Source: Alphaproteobacteria bacterium
Lineage (GTDB): Bacteria; Pseudomonadota; Alphaproteobacteria; Micropepsales; Micropepsaceae
Length of the DNA stretch: 64,000 nt
NCBI GenBank assembly: GCA_028871795.1
Contig: JAGWMG010000003.1
Location: 62,001-126,000, forward strand
Direction: 5' to 3'
In this document: positions 9,178-17,580 of the stretch, piece after piece
Layout of the letters: each line of letters begins with the position of its first letter
How positions within the stretch are numbered: position 1 is the stretch's first letter
Notes under the pieces: generated by a model
The model's database searches: none
What the model saw: only the letters and a program-made list of their open reading frames with translations
Told to the model about the DNA's origin: nothing
Translations under genes and position numbers: made by a program

Positions 9178-10524
9178 CTAGACGGCCACCGCGTGGACGG
9201 CGCTGCTTTTGGCGAGGTAGCTGTCGAAGGCGGCGGCGACGAGCCTGACCGCGGCGCGGCTTTCGGGCGCCACGACCAGCCGCGCGCCGTCGATCCTGAC
9301 CATGTGCTGCTGCGCGAACGGAACGAGCGCCGCCAGTTCCGCCCGGAAGTCCGCCGCCGACTTGCCGAACGGCGCGCCGATCGCATCCAGGTCGACCGCG
9401 AGATCGCACATCAGCCGTTCGATGACGGCGCGGCGCAGCCTGTCGTCGTCGTTGAGCGCGATACCGCGCACCACGGTCAGCTCGCCCGCTTCGATCGCTT
9501 TGCGATACTCGGGCACCTCGGTCATGTTCTGCGCGTAGCCCTGCGGCAAGGCGCTGATGGACGATGCCCCCAGCCCGATCAGAGCGGGCGCGTCGTCGGT
9601 GGTGTAGCCCTGGAAATTGCGCGCCAGCTTGCCTGCCTTCTGCGCCGCCGCCAGGGAATCGCCCGGCCGCGCGAAATGATCCAGCCCGATGGCGACGTAG
9701 CCGCGCGCGCACAGCATGGCGTGCGCCAGCTCGAATTGCGCCAGACGCTCCTCGGCATCCGGCAATACTTTTTCGTCGATGAGCTTCATGTGCTTCTTGA
9801 AATTCGGCACATGGGCGTAGCCGAAGACGGCGAAGCGCTGCGGCGCCAGCGTCAGCGCCATCTCGATGGTGCGCGCGACGTGGGCTTGCGTCTGGTGCGG
9901 CAGGCCGTAGATCAGATCGATGTTGAGCGCGGCGATGCCCGCGGCGCGCAGCCGTTCCACGGCGCTGCGCGTGACCTCGAAGGGCTGGATGCGGTTGATG
10001 GCGCGCTGCACCGTCTCGTCGCAATCCTGCACGCCGATGCTGGCGCGGTTGACGCCCGCCTCGGCCAGCGCCGCGATCATCTCGTCCTTGAGGCCGCGCG
10101 GATCGATCTCGATGGCGAATTCGGCATCGGGCGCAATTGTAAAATGCGCCGCCAGCGCCGCCGCCAGTTTCCTCACATCGTCTGGCGACAGCATGGTGGG
10201 CGAGCCGCCGCCCCAATGGATGTGCGTCACCGGATGGCCCGGCCCGATGATCGCGGCGACGGTCTCGATTTCCTTCAGCAGCACGCCGAGATACGACGCC
10301 AGCGGCGAATAATGATTGACGATCCTGGTGTGGCAGCCGCAGAACCAGCACAGCGTGTCGCAGAACGGCACGTGCAGATAAAGCGACAGCCCCATGCCCC
10401 GCGGTAACGCCGCCAGCCAGCCGCGGAAAACCTCGCCCGTCACGCCCCCATGGAAATGCGGCGCGGTGGGATAGCTCGTGTAGCGGGGCACGCGGGCGGA
10501 AAAAAGATCGGCAGGAGTTCGCAT
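9178..10524 (-). CDS. hemN: Oxygen-independent coproporphyrinogen III oxidase
   Basis: A 448-residue radical-SAM enzyme that decarboxylates two propionates of coproporphyrinogen III during heme synthesis when oxygen is scarce. The iron-sulfur ligands sit in CDTLCWFCGC (CxxxCxxC), followed by HWGGGSPT and a DLIYGLPHQT segment. The N-terminus (ARVPRYTSYPTAPHFH) and length match true HemN rather than the shorter HemW. An FNR/FixK-like box lies 36-49 bases upstream of the start codon, in keeping with oxygen control. It is not part of the fab operon by spacing. Confidence 0.95.
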   Translation of the reverse strand: MRTPADLFSARVPRYTSYPTAPHFHGGVTGEVFRGWLAALPRGMGLSLYLHVPFCDTLCWFCGCHTRIVNHYSPLASYLGVLLKEIETVAAIIGPGHPVTHIHWGGGSPTMLSPDDVRKLAAALAAHFTIAPDAEFAIEIDPRGLKDEMIAALAEAGVNRASIGVQDCDETVQRAINRIQPFEVTRSAVERLRAAGIAALNIDLIYGLPHQTQAHVARTIEMALTLAPQRFAVFGYAHVPNFKKHMKLIDEKVLPDAEERLAQFELAHAMLCARGYVAIGLDHFARPGDSLAAAQKAGKLARNFQGYTTDDAPALIGLGASSISALPQGYAQNMTEVPEYRKAIEAGELTVVRGIALNDDDRLRRAVIERLMCDLAVDLDAIGAPFGKSAADFRAELAALVPFAQQHMVRIDGARLVVAPESRAAVRLVAAAFDSYLAKSSAVHAVAV

Positions 10525-10559
10525 GGTTCCCGGTTATGGACGTGCTTGCGGCCTTGTCA

Positions 10560-10573
10560 TTGACATCGCTCAA
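10560..10573 (-). promoter_or_regulatory. FNR/FixK-like box upstream of hemN
   Basis: The 14-mer TTGACATCGCTCAA has the dyad TTGA-N6-TCAA recognised by FNR/FixK regulators; on the gene strand it reads TTGAGCGATGTCAA. Its centre is about 42 bases before the hemN start codon. Control of hemN by FNR/FixK proteins is well established in alphaproteobacteria. If used as a class II site, the transcript would have almost no leader. Confidence 0.6.
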
Positions 10574-10682
10574 CTGTGCGGCGCAATAGCGGGATACCCT
10601 TATGCCGTCCGGTTTTCCTTGACCGCGCGGGCGTTCGGGAGGATGATTTGCGTGCCTCGCTCCGTGAGAGCAGATGAGGCGT

Positions 10683-10774
10683 AAAGACGGACCCTCCTCG
10701 AGGGCCGGTCGGCCTTGGAGCTGAATGCCCAGGCCTTGAGGGGCGCTGCCGTCATCGACAGCGCCCACGTCTTT
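10683..10774. other. Folded intergenic segment, possible structured RNA
   Basis: Within the 391-base gap between hemN and the next gene, AAAGACG (10683-10689) can pair with CGTCTTT (10768-10774). Between them lie hairpins CCCTC/GAGGG (10692-10704), GGCC/GGCC (10711-10735) and GGGCGCTG/CAGCGCCC (10741-10766). No known RNA family was recognised and the strand is not clear. Short open frames across it look like chance frames. Confidence 0.25.
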
Positions 10775-10797
10775 GGGGGGTGCTGACTCTTCCCTAC

Positions 10798-10901
10798 TTC
10801 GTCATGGCCGGGCTTGACCCGGCCATCCAGCAAAACGAAAAGTCTTCCGGCGCACAGACGTGCGCCGACTGGATGGCCGCCTCAAGGGCGGCCATGACGA
10901 A
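10798..10901. repeat. REP/MITE-like palindromic element, 104 bp
   Basis: The ends are a perfect 12-bp inverted repeat, TTCGTCATGGCC (10798-10809) and GGCCATGACGAA (10890-10901). Inside are three hairpins: ATGGCCGGG/CCCGGCCAT, CGGCGCAC/GTGCGCCG and ATGGCCGCC/GGCGGCCAT. It encodes no protein. Dispersed palindromes with a similar 'GTCATGGCCGGGCTTGACCCGG' type of core are common in alphaproteobacterial genomes. A half copy occurs at 12689. Confidence 0.7.
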
Positions 10902-10915
10902 TAAGGGGGAAAGCA

Positions 10916-11140
10916 ATGGCTCAAATTCCATTCGACAAACTCGTTCCGCTCTTGTTCTTCGTCCCGTTTGGTGGCGTTGGCCTCTTACTCTTGTTCTTCG
11001 CGCGATGGTATCGCGATTGGAATGTGCGCGAATTGCAAAGGGAAAGATCAGTCGTGATCTTTCGGCTCATCGGCGCTTTCTTTTTCACACTTTCCGCGTT
11101 CTTAGCGTGGCGGACTATGGTGGCCGGATTGCCGCAGTAG
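10916..11140 (+). CDS. Small hypothetical membrane protein
   Basis: A 74-residue protein preceded by a good ribosome-binding site (AAGGGGGAAAGCA before the ATG). It has two predicted membrane segments, about residues 9-28 and 48-68, separated by a charged loop (RWYRDWNVRELQRERS). Base composition is lower in GC than the flanking genes, suggesting possible acquisition. It starts 15 bases after the palindromic repeat. No family was recognised; the short length, clean SD and hydrophobic pattern argue that it is real. Confidence 0.6.
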   Translation: MAQIPFDKLVPLLFFVPFGGVGLLLLFFARWYRDWNVRELQRERSVVIFRLIGAFFFTLSAFLAWRTMVAGLPQ

Positions 11141-11149
11141 CACCTCCGC

Positions 11150-11178
11150 TTGCCCCCGCCCGCCCTTTCCGCTATACG
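11150..11178 (+). promoter_or_regulatory. Sigma-70-type promoter for rpsF operon
   Basis: TTGCCC (11150-11155) and TATACG (11173-11178) are separated by 17 bases, a near-consensus housekeeping promoter arrangement. Transcription would start around 11185, just before the folded leader of rpsF. Confidence 0.5.
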
Positions 11179-11191
11179 CCCGGCCCTTAGC

Positions 11192-11296
11192 GGCTGCGGT
11201 TGCCTGGAGCCCGCCCAAAACGGGTCGGCGCATGGTGCGTTTCCAGGCAAACCAATGCGGGATGAATGGCTACCCCGGCCACCCCGTACCGCAGCC
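11192..11296 (+). promoter_or_regulatory. Structured rpsF leader, candidate S6:S18 autoregulatory element
   Basis: GGCTGCGG (11192-11199) pairs perfectly with CCGCAGCC (11289-11296), and directly inside it TTGCCTGGA (11200-11208) pairs with TCCAGGCAA (11242-11250). A second arm contains TGGC-TACCCCG-GCCA. The structure ends 15 bases before the rpsF start codon. rpsF mRNA leaders in several bacteria bind the S6:S18 protein complex through a CCG-containing motif; that this leader does so is inference. Confidence 0.5.
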
Positions 11297-11311
11297 CGGA
11301 AAGGGACGCAC

Positions 11312-11695
11312 ATGGCTCTTTACGAGCATCTCCTGATCGCGCGCCAGGACATCAGCGCGCAGGCGGTCGACGCGCTCGCCACCCACCTCAAGACCATCGT
11401 CGAAGGCGAAGGCGGCAAGGTCGAGAAGCAGGAATACTGGGGCCTGCGCAGCCTCGCCTACCGCATCAAGAAGAACCGCAAGGGGCACTACGTGCTGCTC
11501 AACATCAACGCGCCGTCGAAGGCCGTGGTGGAACTGGAGCGCCAGCTCAAGATCAACGAAGACGTGCTGCGCTTCCTGACCGTGAAGGTGGACGCGTTCG
11601 AGGTTTCCGCGAACAAGGCGCGGCGCGACGACGCGGCCGTCGTCGTGGCCGTCAAGCCGGAAGGCGTCGTCGAAACCGAGGAGGCCGTACTATGA
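11312..11695 (+). CDS. rpsF: 30S ribosomal protein S6
   Basis: A 127-residue S6 protein that sits on the platform of the small subunit and forms a heterodimer with S18. It starts [15 protein letters not shown] and contains the [19 protein letters not shown] segment typical of the family, with a C-terminal acidic tail. The frame is open 54 codons upstream, but the ATG at 11312 has GAAAGGGA in front and matches the family. It overlaps rpsR by an ATGA junction. Confidence 0.97.
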   Translation: MALYEHLLIARQDISAQAVDALATHLKTIVEGEGGKVEKQEYWGLRSLAYRIKKNRKGHYVLLNINAPSKAVVELERQLKINEDVLRFLTVKVDAFEVSANKARRDDAAVVVAVKPEGVVETEEAVL

Positions 11696-12009
11696 GCTAC
11701 GCAGGCGGACATTCCGGCGGCCGCGGCGGCGAGCGCGAGCGCGGCGGCGAACGCGGCGAAGGCGGACACGGTGCGGCAGGTGGACAGCGCCGTCCCTTCT
11801 TCCGCCGCAAGAAGACCTGCCCCTTCTCGGGCGCGGGCGCACCCAAGATCGATTACAAGGACGTGAAGCTGCTGCAGCGCTTCATCTCCGAACGCGGCAA
11901 GATCGTGCCCAGCCGCATCACCGCGGTTTCGGCCAAGAAGCAGCGCCTGCTGGCCAACGCCATCAAGCGCGCGCGCTTCATGGCGCTCTTGCCCTACGTC
12001 GTCGAGTAA
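11692..12009 (+). CDS. rpsR: 30S ribosomal protein S18
   Basis: A 105-residue S18 protein. The conserved body starts at [13 protein letters not shown] and includes [20 protein letters not shown] and [18 protein letters not shown], the rRNA-binding part. It has an unusually long Gly/Arg/Glu-rich N-terminal extension of about 35 residues ([19 protein letters not shown]), seen in some alphaproteobacteria. The start ATG overlaps the rpsF stop, so expression is probably translationally coupled. Confidence 0.97.
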   Translation: MSYAGGHSGGRGGERERGGERGEGGHGAAGGQRRPFFRRKKTCPFSGAGAPKIDYKDVKLLQRFISERGKIVPSRITAVSAKKQRLLANAIKRARFMALLPYVVE

Positions 12010-12020
12010 GGAGACCGGCC

Positions 12021-12626
12021 ATGCAAGTGATCCTGCTCGAACGCGTCGAACGGCTCGGCCAGATGGGCGACGAGGTGAAGGTGAAGGACGGCTTCGCCCG
12101 CAACTTCCTGCTGCCCCAGAAAAAGGCCCTGCGCGCCAACAAAACCAATCGCGAGTATTTCGCCACCCAGAAGGCGCAGCTCGAAGCCACCAACCTGGAG
12201 CGCAAGAAGGACGCCGAGGCGGTGGCCGTGAAGCTCAACGGCAAGTCGTTCGTGCTGCTGCGCCAGGCGGGCGACCGCGGCCAGTTGTACGGCTCGGTTT
12301 CTCCGCGCGACATCGCCGATGTCATCACCGCGGGCGGCTTTACCGTTGCGCGCACCCAAGTGCCGCTGGACAAGGCGATCAAGAGCATTGGGCTGGTGCC
12401 CGTGGCCGTCGTGCTGCACCCGGAAGTGAAGGTCAACGTGACGCTCAACGTGGCGCGCAGCGAGGAAGAAGCTGAGCGCCAGGCGCGCGGCGAGGACGTC
12501 CTCGCCGAGAAAACCGAGGCCGAAGAAGCCAAAGTCGCCGCGGAAGAACTGTTCGAAGAAGGCGCCGCGCCGAAGGAAATCGCCGAGGGCGAAGAGGCGG
12601 GCGAGGAAAAGAAAGCGGAAAGCTGA
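12021..12626 (+). CDS. rplI: 50S ribosomal protein L9
   Basis: A 201-residue L9 protein. The N-terminal domain ([19 protein letters not shown]...[13 protein letters not shown]) binds 23S rRNA, a long helix follows, and the C-terminal domain ends near residue 150. An extra acidic Glu/Ala-rich tail of about 50 residues follows, as in other alphaproteobacteria. It starts 11 bases after rpsR and is followed by a strong terminator. The usual next gene in many relatives, dnaB, is found 13 kb away here. Confidence 0.97.
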   Translation: MQVILLERVERLGQMGDEVKVKDGFARNFLLPQKKALRANKTNREYFATQKAQLEATNLERKKDAEAVAVKLNGKSFVLLRQAGDRGQLYGSVSPRDIADVITAGGFTVARTQVPLDKAIKSIGLVPVAVVLHPEVKVNVTLNVARSEEEAERQARGEDVLAEKTEAEEAKVAAEELFEEGAAPKEIAEGEEAGEEKKAES

Positions 12627-12648
12627 GCCTTCATCCAATTTGAATTGC

Positions 12649-12686
12649 AAAAAGCCCTCTGGCTCCAACCAGAGGGCTTTTGTTTG
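12649..12686 (+). terminator. Rho-independent terminator after rplI
   Basis: AAAAGCCCTCTGG (12650-12662) and CCAGAGGGCTTTT (12669-12681) form a perfect 13-bp stem with a six-base loop, followed by a T-rich run. It ends the rpsF-rpsR-rplI transcript. Confidence 0.92.
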
Positions 12687-13130
12687 AGTTCGTCATGGCC
12701 GCCCTTGGTCGCGAGCGGCGGCGTGGCGATCGGTCGGACGAGCCTAACGTTGATGCACCACGCGTTCCTGCGAGTGGTACGCACGCGCGAAGCCGTTTTT
12801 TTTCCAGCCTCCCCCTGAACCGACAAGGTCGAATGACCATTTCGCCTACATCAACATATTTGCGAACGGACGGCAGGCCCTGGCGGCGCTGCCATGCGAG
12901 ATGCATATTGATGCAGAGGCCGCCTAAATGTGCGTTTAGGTCATCCAAATCGAGCGCTGCAAACGCTCAATCGTCGAATGGCTTCAACCACCTAACCCCA
13001 AAATGGGCCGAATTGAATTCAAAAATAAGAAAAGCGGGAGGGGGGATACATTTTTGCACACGCGTGGGAGGCAACCTCGTTCGCGGGTGCAGCATAGGCT
13101 ATAGTCCTGCCCGCCAACCGGGAGAAACGC
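12687..13130. other. Intergenic stretch with half palindromic repeat
   Basis: No gene is supported in these 444 bases. TTCGTCATGGCC at 12689-12700 repeats the terminal 12-mer of the element at 10798 and looks like a degraded half copy. A short open stretch around 12815-12925 (ending HIDAEAA) could be a gene remnant but has no start signal. The right third is AT-richer and probably contains the panB promoter. Confidence 0.5.
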
Positions 13131-13955
13131 ATGTCCGCCGTTGTCGAAACCAAGCGCGTCACCGTGCCCGAGATCATGGCGCACAAGAACGCCAAGCCGA
13201 TCGTCAGCCTGACCTGTTACCACGCCCACACCGCGCGGCTGCTCGACGCGCATGTCGATCTCATGCTGGTGGGCGACAGCGTCGGCATGGTCATGCACGG
13301 CATGGAGAACACGCTCGGCGTCACCCTCGACATGATGATCCTGCACGGCAAGGCGGTGATGCGCGGGTCGCGGCACGCCCTCGTCGTCGTGGACATGCCG
13401 TTCGGCTCTTACGAGGAATCGCCGCGGATCGCCTTCCGCAATGCCGCCCGCGTGATCCAGGAAACCGGCTGCCAGGCTGTGAAGCTGGAAGGCGGCGCGC
13501 GCATGGCGGACACGGTGCATTACCTGACTCAGCGCGGCATTCCGGCGGTCGGCCATATCGGGCTGACGCCCCAGCGCATCCAGATCTTCGGCGGCTTCAA
13601 GACCCAGGGCCGCACCGAAGCCGAATGGCCCGCCATCGAGGCCGACGCCCGCGCCGTGGCCGAGGCGGGCGCCTTCGCGGTGGTCCTCGAAGGCATGGCC
13701 GAGCCGCTGGCGGCCAAGATCACCCGGGACATAGCCATCCCCACCATCGGAATCGGCGCTTCGGCCCGGTGCGACGGACAGATCCTGGTGATGGAGGACA
13801 TGCTGGGGCTCAATCCCAACCCGCCCAAGTTCGTGCGGCAATACGCCAGCATGGGGGCGGATATCGAAGCCGCCGTGAAGGCTTATGCCGCGGAGGTGCG
13901 GGCGCGGAGCTTCCCCGGCAAGGAAAACGTCTACAGCATGAAACGGGCCGGCTGA
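13131..13955 (+). CDS. panB: 3-methyl-2-oxobutanoate hydroxymethyltransferase (PanB)
   Basis: A 274-residue enzyme that makes ketopantoate from alpha-ketoisovalerate and methylenetetrahydrofolate, the first committed step to pantothenate. Metal-binding and active-site regions are visible: [41 protein letters not shown] and the TIGIGAS segment. The start has GGGAG upstream. No panC or panD is nearby, so the gene is apparently solitary here. Confidence 0.97.
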   Translation: MSAVVETKRVTVPEIMAHKNAKPIVSLTCYHAHTARLLDAHVDLMLVGDSVGMVMHGMENTLGVTLDMMILHGKAVMRGSRHALVVVDMPFGSYEESPRIAFRNAARVIQETGCQAVKLEGGARMADTVHYLTQRGIPAVGHIGLTPQRIQIFGGFKTQGRTEAEWPAIEADARAVAEAGAFAVVLEGMAEPLAAKITRDIAIPTIGIGASARCDGQILVMEDMLGLNPNPPKFVRQYASMGADIEAAVKAYAAEVRARSFPGKENVYSMKRAG

Positions 13956-14066
13956 CCGTGAAACATCGGCAAGTTGCGCTTCCGCCCCGCGCGGGCTAAT
14001 TAACACGCCCGGTCAAGGCCTTGTGCCATCCTGAAAACAGGGCAGCCATCCCCGAAAGGAATTTCC

Positions 14067-14783
14067 GTGTCCGACATCTTCCACGAAGTCGAGGAGGACG
14101 TTCGCCGCGAACGGCTCGAAAAGCTTTGGAAGCAGTACGGCGATTACGTCATTGCCGCCGTGGCCGTGGTCGTCGTCGGCGTCGCGGGCTACAAGTTGTG
14201 GCAGCACTACGAGGCGCAGCAGATCGCCAAAGCCTCCGTTGCCTTTACCGCGGCGGCGCAGATGGCCCAGGCCGGCAAGAACGCCGAAGCCGCCCAGGCT
14301 TTTGCCAGGATCGTGCAGAAGGCGCCGAGCGGCTATGCCGCCGCCGCCAAACTGGCGGAAGCCGACGCCTTGCTGGCCAGCGGAAAATCCTCCGACGCCG
14401 TCGCGCTCTACAGGACCATTGCGGAAAAGGACAAGGCGGACTTGGGCGATCTGGCGCGGATGCGCGCCGCCTGGGCGACGGCCGACACGGCGTCGAGAAG
14501 CGATCTGCAGGCTTTGCTCGCGCCGCTGCTCGATCCCAAGTCGACTTGGCGCTTCATGGCGCAGGAGATCATCGCTTATGTCGACTACCGCAGCGGCCGG
14601 CTGAAAGCCGCGCAAAGCGAGTATGAAACCCTTGCGGTCGAACCCGAGGCGTCTGCAGCTTTGCATCAGCGTGCCGCCGCCATGGCGTCGTTGATCCGTG
14701 CCGGCGGTGGAAGGGATTACGGGACGGTGCCGCCGCCGAAGCCCGCCGACGCAAATGCCCAGAAAGGAAACACGCCACAATGA
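14067..14783 (+). CDS. YfgM-like TPR membrane protein
   Basis: A 238-residue protein of the tetratricopeptide-like family that includes E. coli YfgM. The N-terminus MSDIFHEVEEDVRRERLEKLWK is typical, followed by one membrane helix at about residues 27-46 and a periplasmic helical-repeat domain. YfgM associates with the Sec translocon and periplasmic chaperones. The neighbouring bamB and der mirror the enterobacterial yfgM-bamB-der order, which supports the call. Its stop overlaps the bamB start by four bases. Confidence 0.85.
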   Translation: MSDIFHEVEEDVRRERLEKLWKQYGDYVIAAVAVVVVGVAGYKLWQHYEAQQIAKASVAFTAAAQMAQAGKNAEAAQAFARIVQKAPSGYAAAAKLAEADALLASGKSSDAVALYRTIAEKDKADLGDLARMRAAWATADTASRSDLQALLAPLLDPKSTWRFMAQEIIAYVDYRSGRLKAAQSEYETLAVEPEASAALHQRAAAMASLIRAGGGRDYGTVPPPKPADANAQKGNTPQ

Positions 14784-16186
14784 GGTCGCGTCCGCTCCGC
14801 ATCGTGGCGGCCGCCGCGGCCGCGGTGTTCCTGCTCGGCGGCTGTGGCATGACCGATACGGTGAGCCATTGGTTCAGCAGCCCTTCGAAATCCAAACTCA
14901 AGGGCCAGCGCATCTCGGTCATGTCGACGGATGAATCGGTCAAGCCCGATCCGACCCTGAAAGCGACCGCCGTCATCTTGCCGCCCCCATACCGCAACGC
15001 GGACTGGCCCGAGCCGGGCGGCTATGCGGACAACGCCATGTACCATCTGGAGGCGCCCGGCGCGCTCCAGCAAGTTTGGGAGCAGGACGCCGGCGAAGGA
15101 TCGAATTCGGATTCCCGCTTGACGGCTCCGCCGATCGTCGCCGGCGGGAAGATCTACGTCCTCGATGCCAAAGCGCGGGTCTTCGCCTTCGATGCGGCCA
15201 GCGGCGAACCGGGCTGGCATGTCAGCGTCGCGCCGCACGGACATACGGACCTCATCAACACGCTGAGCTTCGGTCTGTTCGGCGAGGACACCAAGCCCGA
15301 TACCAGCAAGGGATTCGGCGGCGGCATCGCCTTCGACGGCGGCAGGCTGTTCGTCACGACGGGATTCGGCGACGTGGTGGCGCTGGACGCGGCGAACGGC
15401 AAAGAACTGTGGCGGGCCTCCACGGGGGTGCCCATCTTCAACGCGCCGGCGGCCAACGGCGGGCGCGTCTTCGTCTCCTCGCAGGACAACCATTTCCACG
15501 CCTACGCCGAAAACAACGGCCGCGAATTGTGGGACCACCAGGGCATCACCGAATCCGCCGGCATCCTGGAGAGCACCAGCGCCGCGGTCGCCGGCGAGTT
15601 TGTCATCGCTCCCTATACGTCGGGCGAGCTCTATGCACTGCGCGTGCAGAACGGGCGCCCCGCCTGGAGCGACATGCTGACGCGATCGGGCAATGTGACG
15701 GCGCTCACCGAACTCGACGACATCGCCGGGAGGCCGGTGGTCGACCGCGACCTGGTGTTGGCGGTCAGCCACTCCGGCGTCATGGCGGCGATCCAGCTCG
15801 GCACCGGCGACCGGCAGTGGACGCGCGATCTCGCCAGCATCCAGACGCCGTGGGTGGCGGGAGATTACGTCTATGTTCTGACGACGCAGGCGCAGCTTTT
15901 GTGCCTCACGCGCAAGGAAGGGCGCGTGAAGTGGCTCCATCAGCTGCCGCGCTGGACCGATCCGGAGGACACCAGCAGCGATCCCATCGTATGGTCCGGT
16001 CCGGTGCTGGTGTCGAACCGCCTGATCATGGTCTCGTCGGACGGCTATGCGGAGTCGATTTCGCCCTATACCGGCGAGATGCTGGGGCGGATGGAGATTC
16101 CCAGCGGCGCCTATATCGCGCCCGTGGTCGCCAACGGCACGCTTTACGTCTTGACCAACGATGCGGAGCTTGTCGCGCTGCGGTAA
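14780..16186 (+). CDS. bamB: Outer-membrane assembly lipoprotein BamB
   Basis: A 468-residue lipoprotein with a lipobox LLGGC (cysteine at residue 22) and a PQQ-type eight-bladed beta-propeller. Propeller repeats such as VYVLDAKARVFAFDAASG, VVALDAANGKELWRAS and YALRVQNGRPAWSD are spaced along the sequence. BamB supports BamA in outer-membrane protein insertion. It is somewhat longer than E. coli BamB because of an extra segment before the first blade, a usual alphaproteobacterial feature. Confidence 0.93.
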   Translation: MRSRPLRIVAAAAAAVFLLGGCGMTDTVSHWFSSPSKSKLKGQRISVMSTDESVKPDPTLKATAVILPPPYRNADWPEPGGYADNAMYHLEAPGALQQVWEQDAGEGSNSDSRLTAPPIVAGGKIYVLDAKARVFAFDAASGEPGWHVSVAPHGHTDLINTLSFGLFGEDTKPDTSKGFGGGIAFDGGRLFVTTGFGDVVALDAANGKELWRASTGVPIFNAPAANGGRVFVSSQDNHFHAYAENNGRELWDHQGITESAGILESTSAAVAGEFVIAPYTSGELYALRVQNGRPAWSDMLTRSGNVTALTELDDIAGRPVVDRDLVLAVSHSGVMAAIQLGTGDRQWTRDLASIQTPWVAGDYVYVLTTQAQLLCLTRKEGRVKWLHQLPRWTDPEDTSSDPIVWSGPVLVSNRLIMVSSDGYAESISPYTGEMLGRMEIPSGAYIAPVVANGTLYVLTNDAELVALR

Positions 16187-16236
16187 AAGGAGCGGGTAGC
16201 GGATAGAAAAAGCTTGTTCGCCATTCGCTATTCGCC

Positions 16237-17580
16237 ATGTCTTTGACTGTCGCCATCGTCGGCCGGCCCAATGTCGGCAAATCCACGCTCTTCAACAAGC
16301 TGGCGGGGAGAAAACTTGCGCTGGTGCACGACACGCCGGGCGTGACGCGCGACCGCCGCGAGGCCGAGACGACGCTGGGCACCCTGACGCTCAGGATCAT
16401 CGACACGGCGGGCGTGGCGGACGGCGCGAAGGACAGTCTCGCCGCGCGGATGACTGCGCAAACCATGACGGCGGCCGCCGGCGCGGACGTCTGCCTGTTC
16501 CTGATCGACGGGCGCGAAGGCGTGACCGCGGCGGACGAGATCGTAGCCCAGGCTCTGCGCCCGTTGGGCAAGCCGGTGGTGCTGGCCGTCAACAAATGCG
16601 AAGGTCGGCAGACGCATCTCGGCGAAGGCGAAGGCTGGTCGCTCGGGTTCGGCGAGCCGATCGCCATCTCGGCGGAACATCGCCTCGGGCTGGAGGAATT
16701 GTCGGAGGCGCTCGCCGCCTTCGCCGGGACCGAAGAAGAACCCGCGGAAGCGGAACCGCCGCCGGGCGACAAGCCGTTGCGCCTCGCCATCATCGGTCGG
16801 CCGAATGTCGGTAAATCCAGTATTTTCAACAGGTTGATTGGCAGCGAACGGGCGTTGACCGGCCCCGAAGCAGGCATCACGCGCGACGCCGTCGCCGCGC
16901 GCTGGCACACCGAAGGGCGCGAAATCCTGCTGCACGATACGGCAGGTTTGCGAAAAAAGGCGCGCGCGGCGGGCCATGCGCTTGAGGAAATGTCCGTCGG
17001 CAGCACGCTGGAGGCCGTGCGTTTCGCCGATTGCGCGATCGTGGTGATGGACGCCACGATGGCGTTCGAAAAACAGGACTTGACCATTGCGGACTTGATC
17101 GCGCGCGAAGGCCGCGCCGTGGTGTTCGCCGCCAACAAATGGGATCTGGTGGAAAAACGCGCGGGCGCCGTCGGCAGATTGCGCGACAAGCTCGACCGGC
17201 TCCTGCCGCAGCTTGCCGGCGCACCGCTGATCGGGGTGTCCGCGCTGACGGGCGAAGGCATGGATCGCTTGCTGCCGTCGGTGCTGGCTGCCGACCGCGC
17301 CTGGAACACGCGCGTGCCGACCGCCACGCTCAACCGCTTTCTGGAAGAGGCCCTGACGCGTCATGCTCCGCCCGCCATCCACGGCCGGCGCGTGCGCATC
17401 CGCTACATGACCCAGCTCAAGAGCCGCCCGCCGACATTCGCGCTATTCGGCACTCAATTGAAGGCGCTGCCGGAGGCGTATTTGCGCTATCTGGCGAACG
17501 GCCTGCGCCAGGCGTTCCACCTGGAGGGCGCACCGCTCCGCTTCGTCCTGCGCACCGCGAAAAATCCGTATGCGGATTAA
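16237..17580 (+). CDS. der: Ribosome-assembly GTPase Der (EngA)
   Basis: A 447-residue protein with two tandem GTPase domains: GRPNVGKSTLF with DTPG at the N-terminus, and GRPNVGKSSIF with DTAG from about residue 185. Each has its NKxD element (NKCE in the first, altered from NKxD, and NKWD in the second). A KH-like domain ends the protein. Der is essential for 50S subunit maturation. Its stop codon overlaps the convergent SDR gene by four bases. Confidence 0.97.
   Translation: MSLTVAIVGRPNVGKSTLFNKLAGRKLALVHDTPGVTRDRREAETTLGTLTLRIIDTAGVADGAKDSLAARMTAQTMTAAAGADVCLFLIDGREGVTAADEIVAQALRPLGKPVVLAVNKCEGRQTHLGEGEGWSLGFGEPIAISAEHRLGLEELSEALAAFAGTEEEPAEAEPPPGDKPLRLAIIGRPNVGKSSIFNRLIGSERALTGPEAGITRDAVAARWHTEGREILLHDTAGLRKKARAAGHALEEMSVGSTLEAVRFADCAIVVMDATMAFEKQDLTIADLIAREGRAVVFAANKWDLVEKRAGAVGRLRDKLDRLLPQLAGAPLIGVSALTGEGMDRLLPSVLAADRAWNTRVPTATLNRFLEEALTRHAPPAIHGRRVRIRYMTQLKSRPPTFALFGTQLKALPEAYLRYLANGLRQAFHLEGAPLRFVLRTAKNPYAD

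Noticed and set aside
10683-10774. SRP RNA, tmRNA, RNase P RNA or 6S RNA
   Set aside because: The universally conserved sequence blocks of SRP RNA, tmRNA and RNase P RNA are absent, and the fold does not match a long 6S hairpin.
10600-10833. 77-codon minus-strand frame upstream of hemN
   Set aside because: It crosses the palindromic repeat, begins with translated repeat sequence and has no start signal; more likely non-coding.
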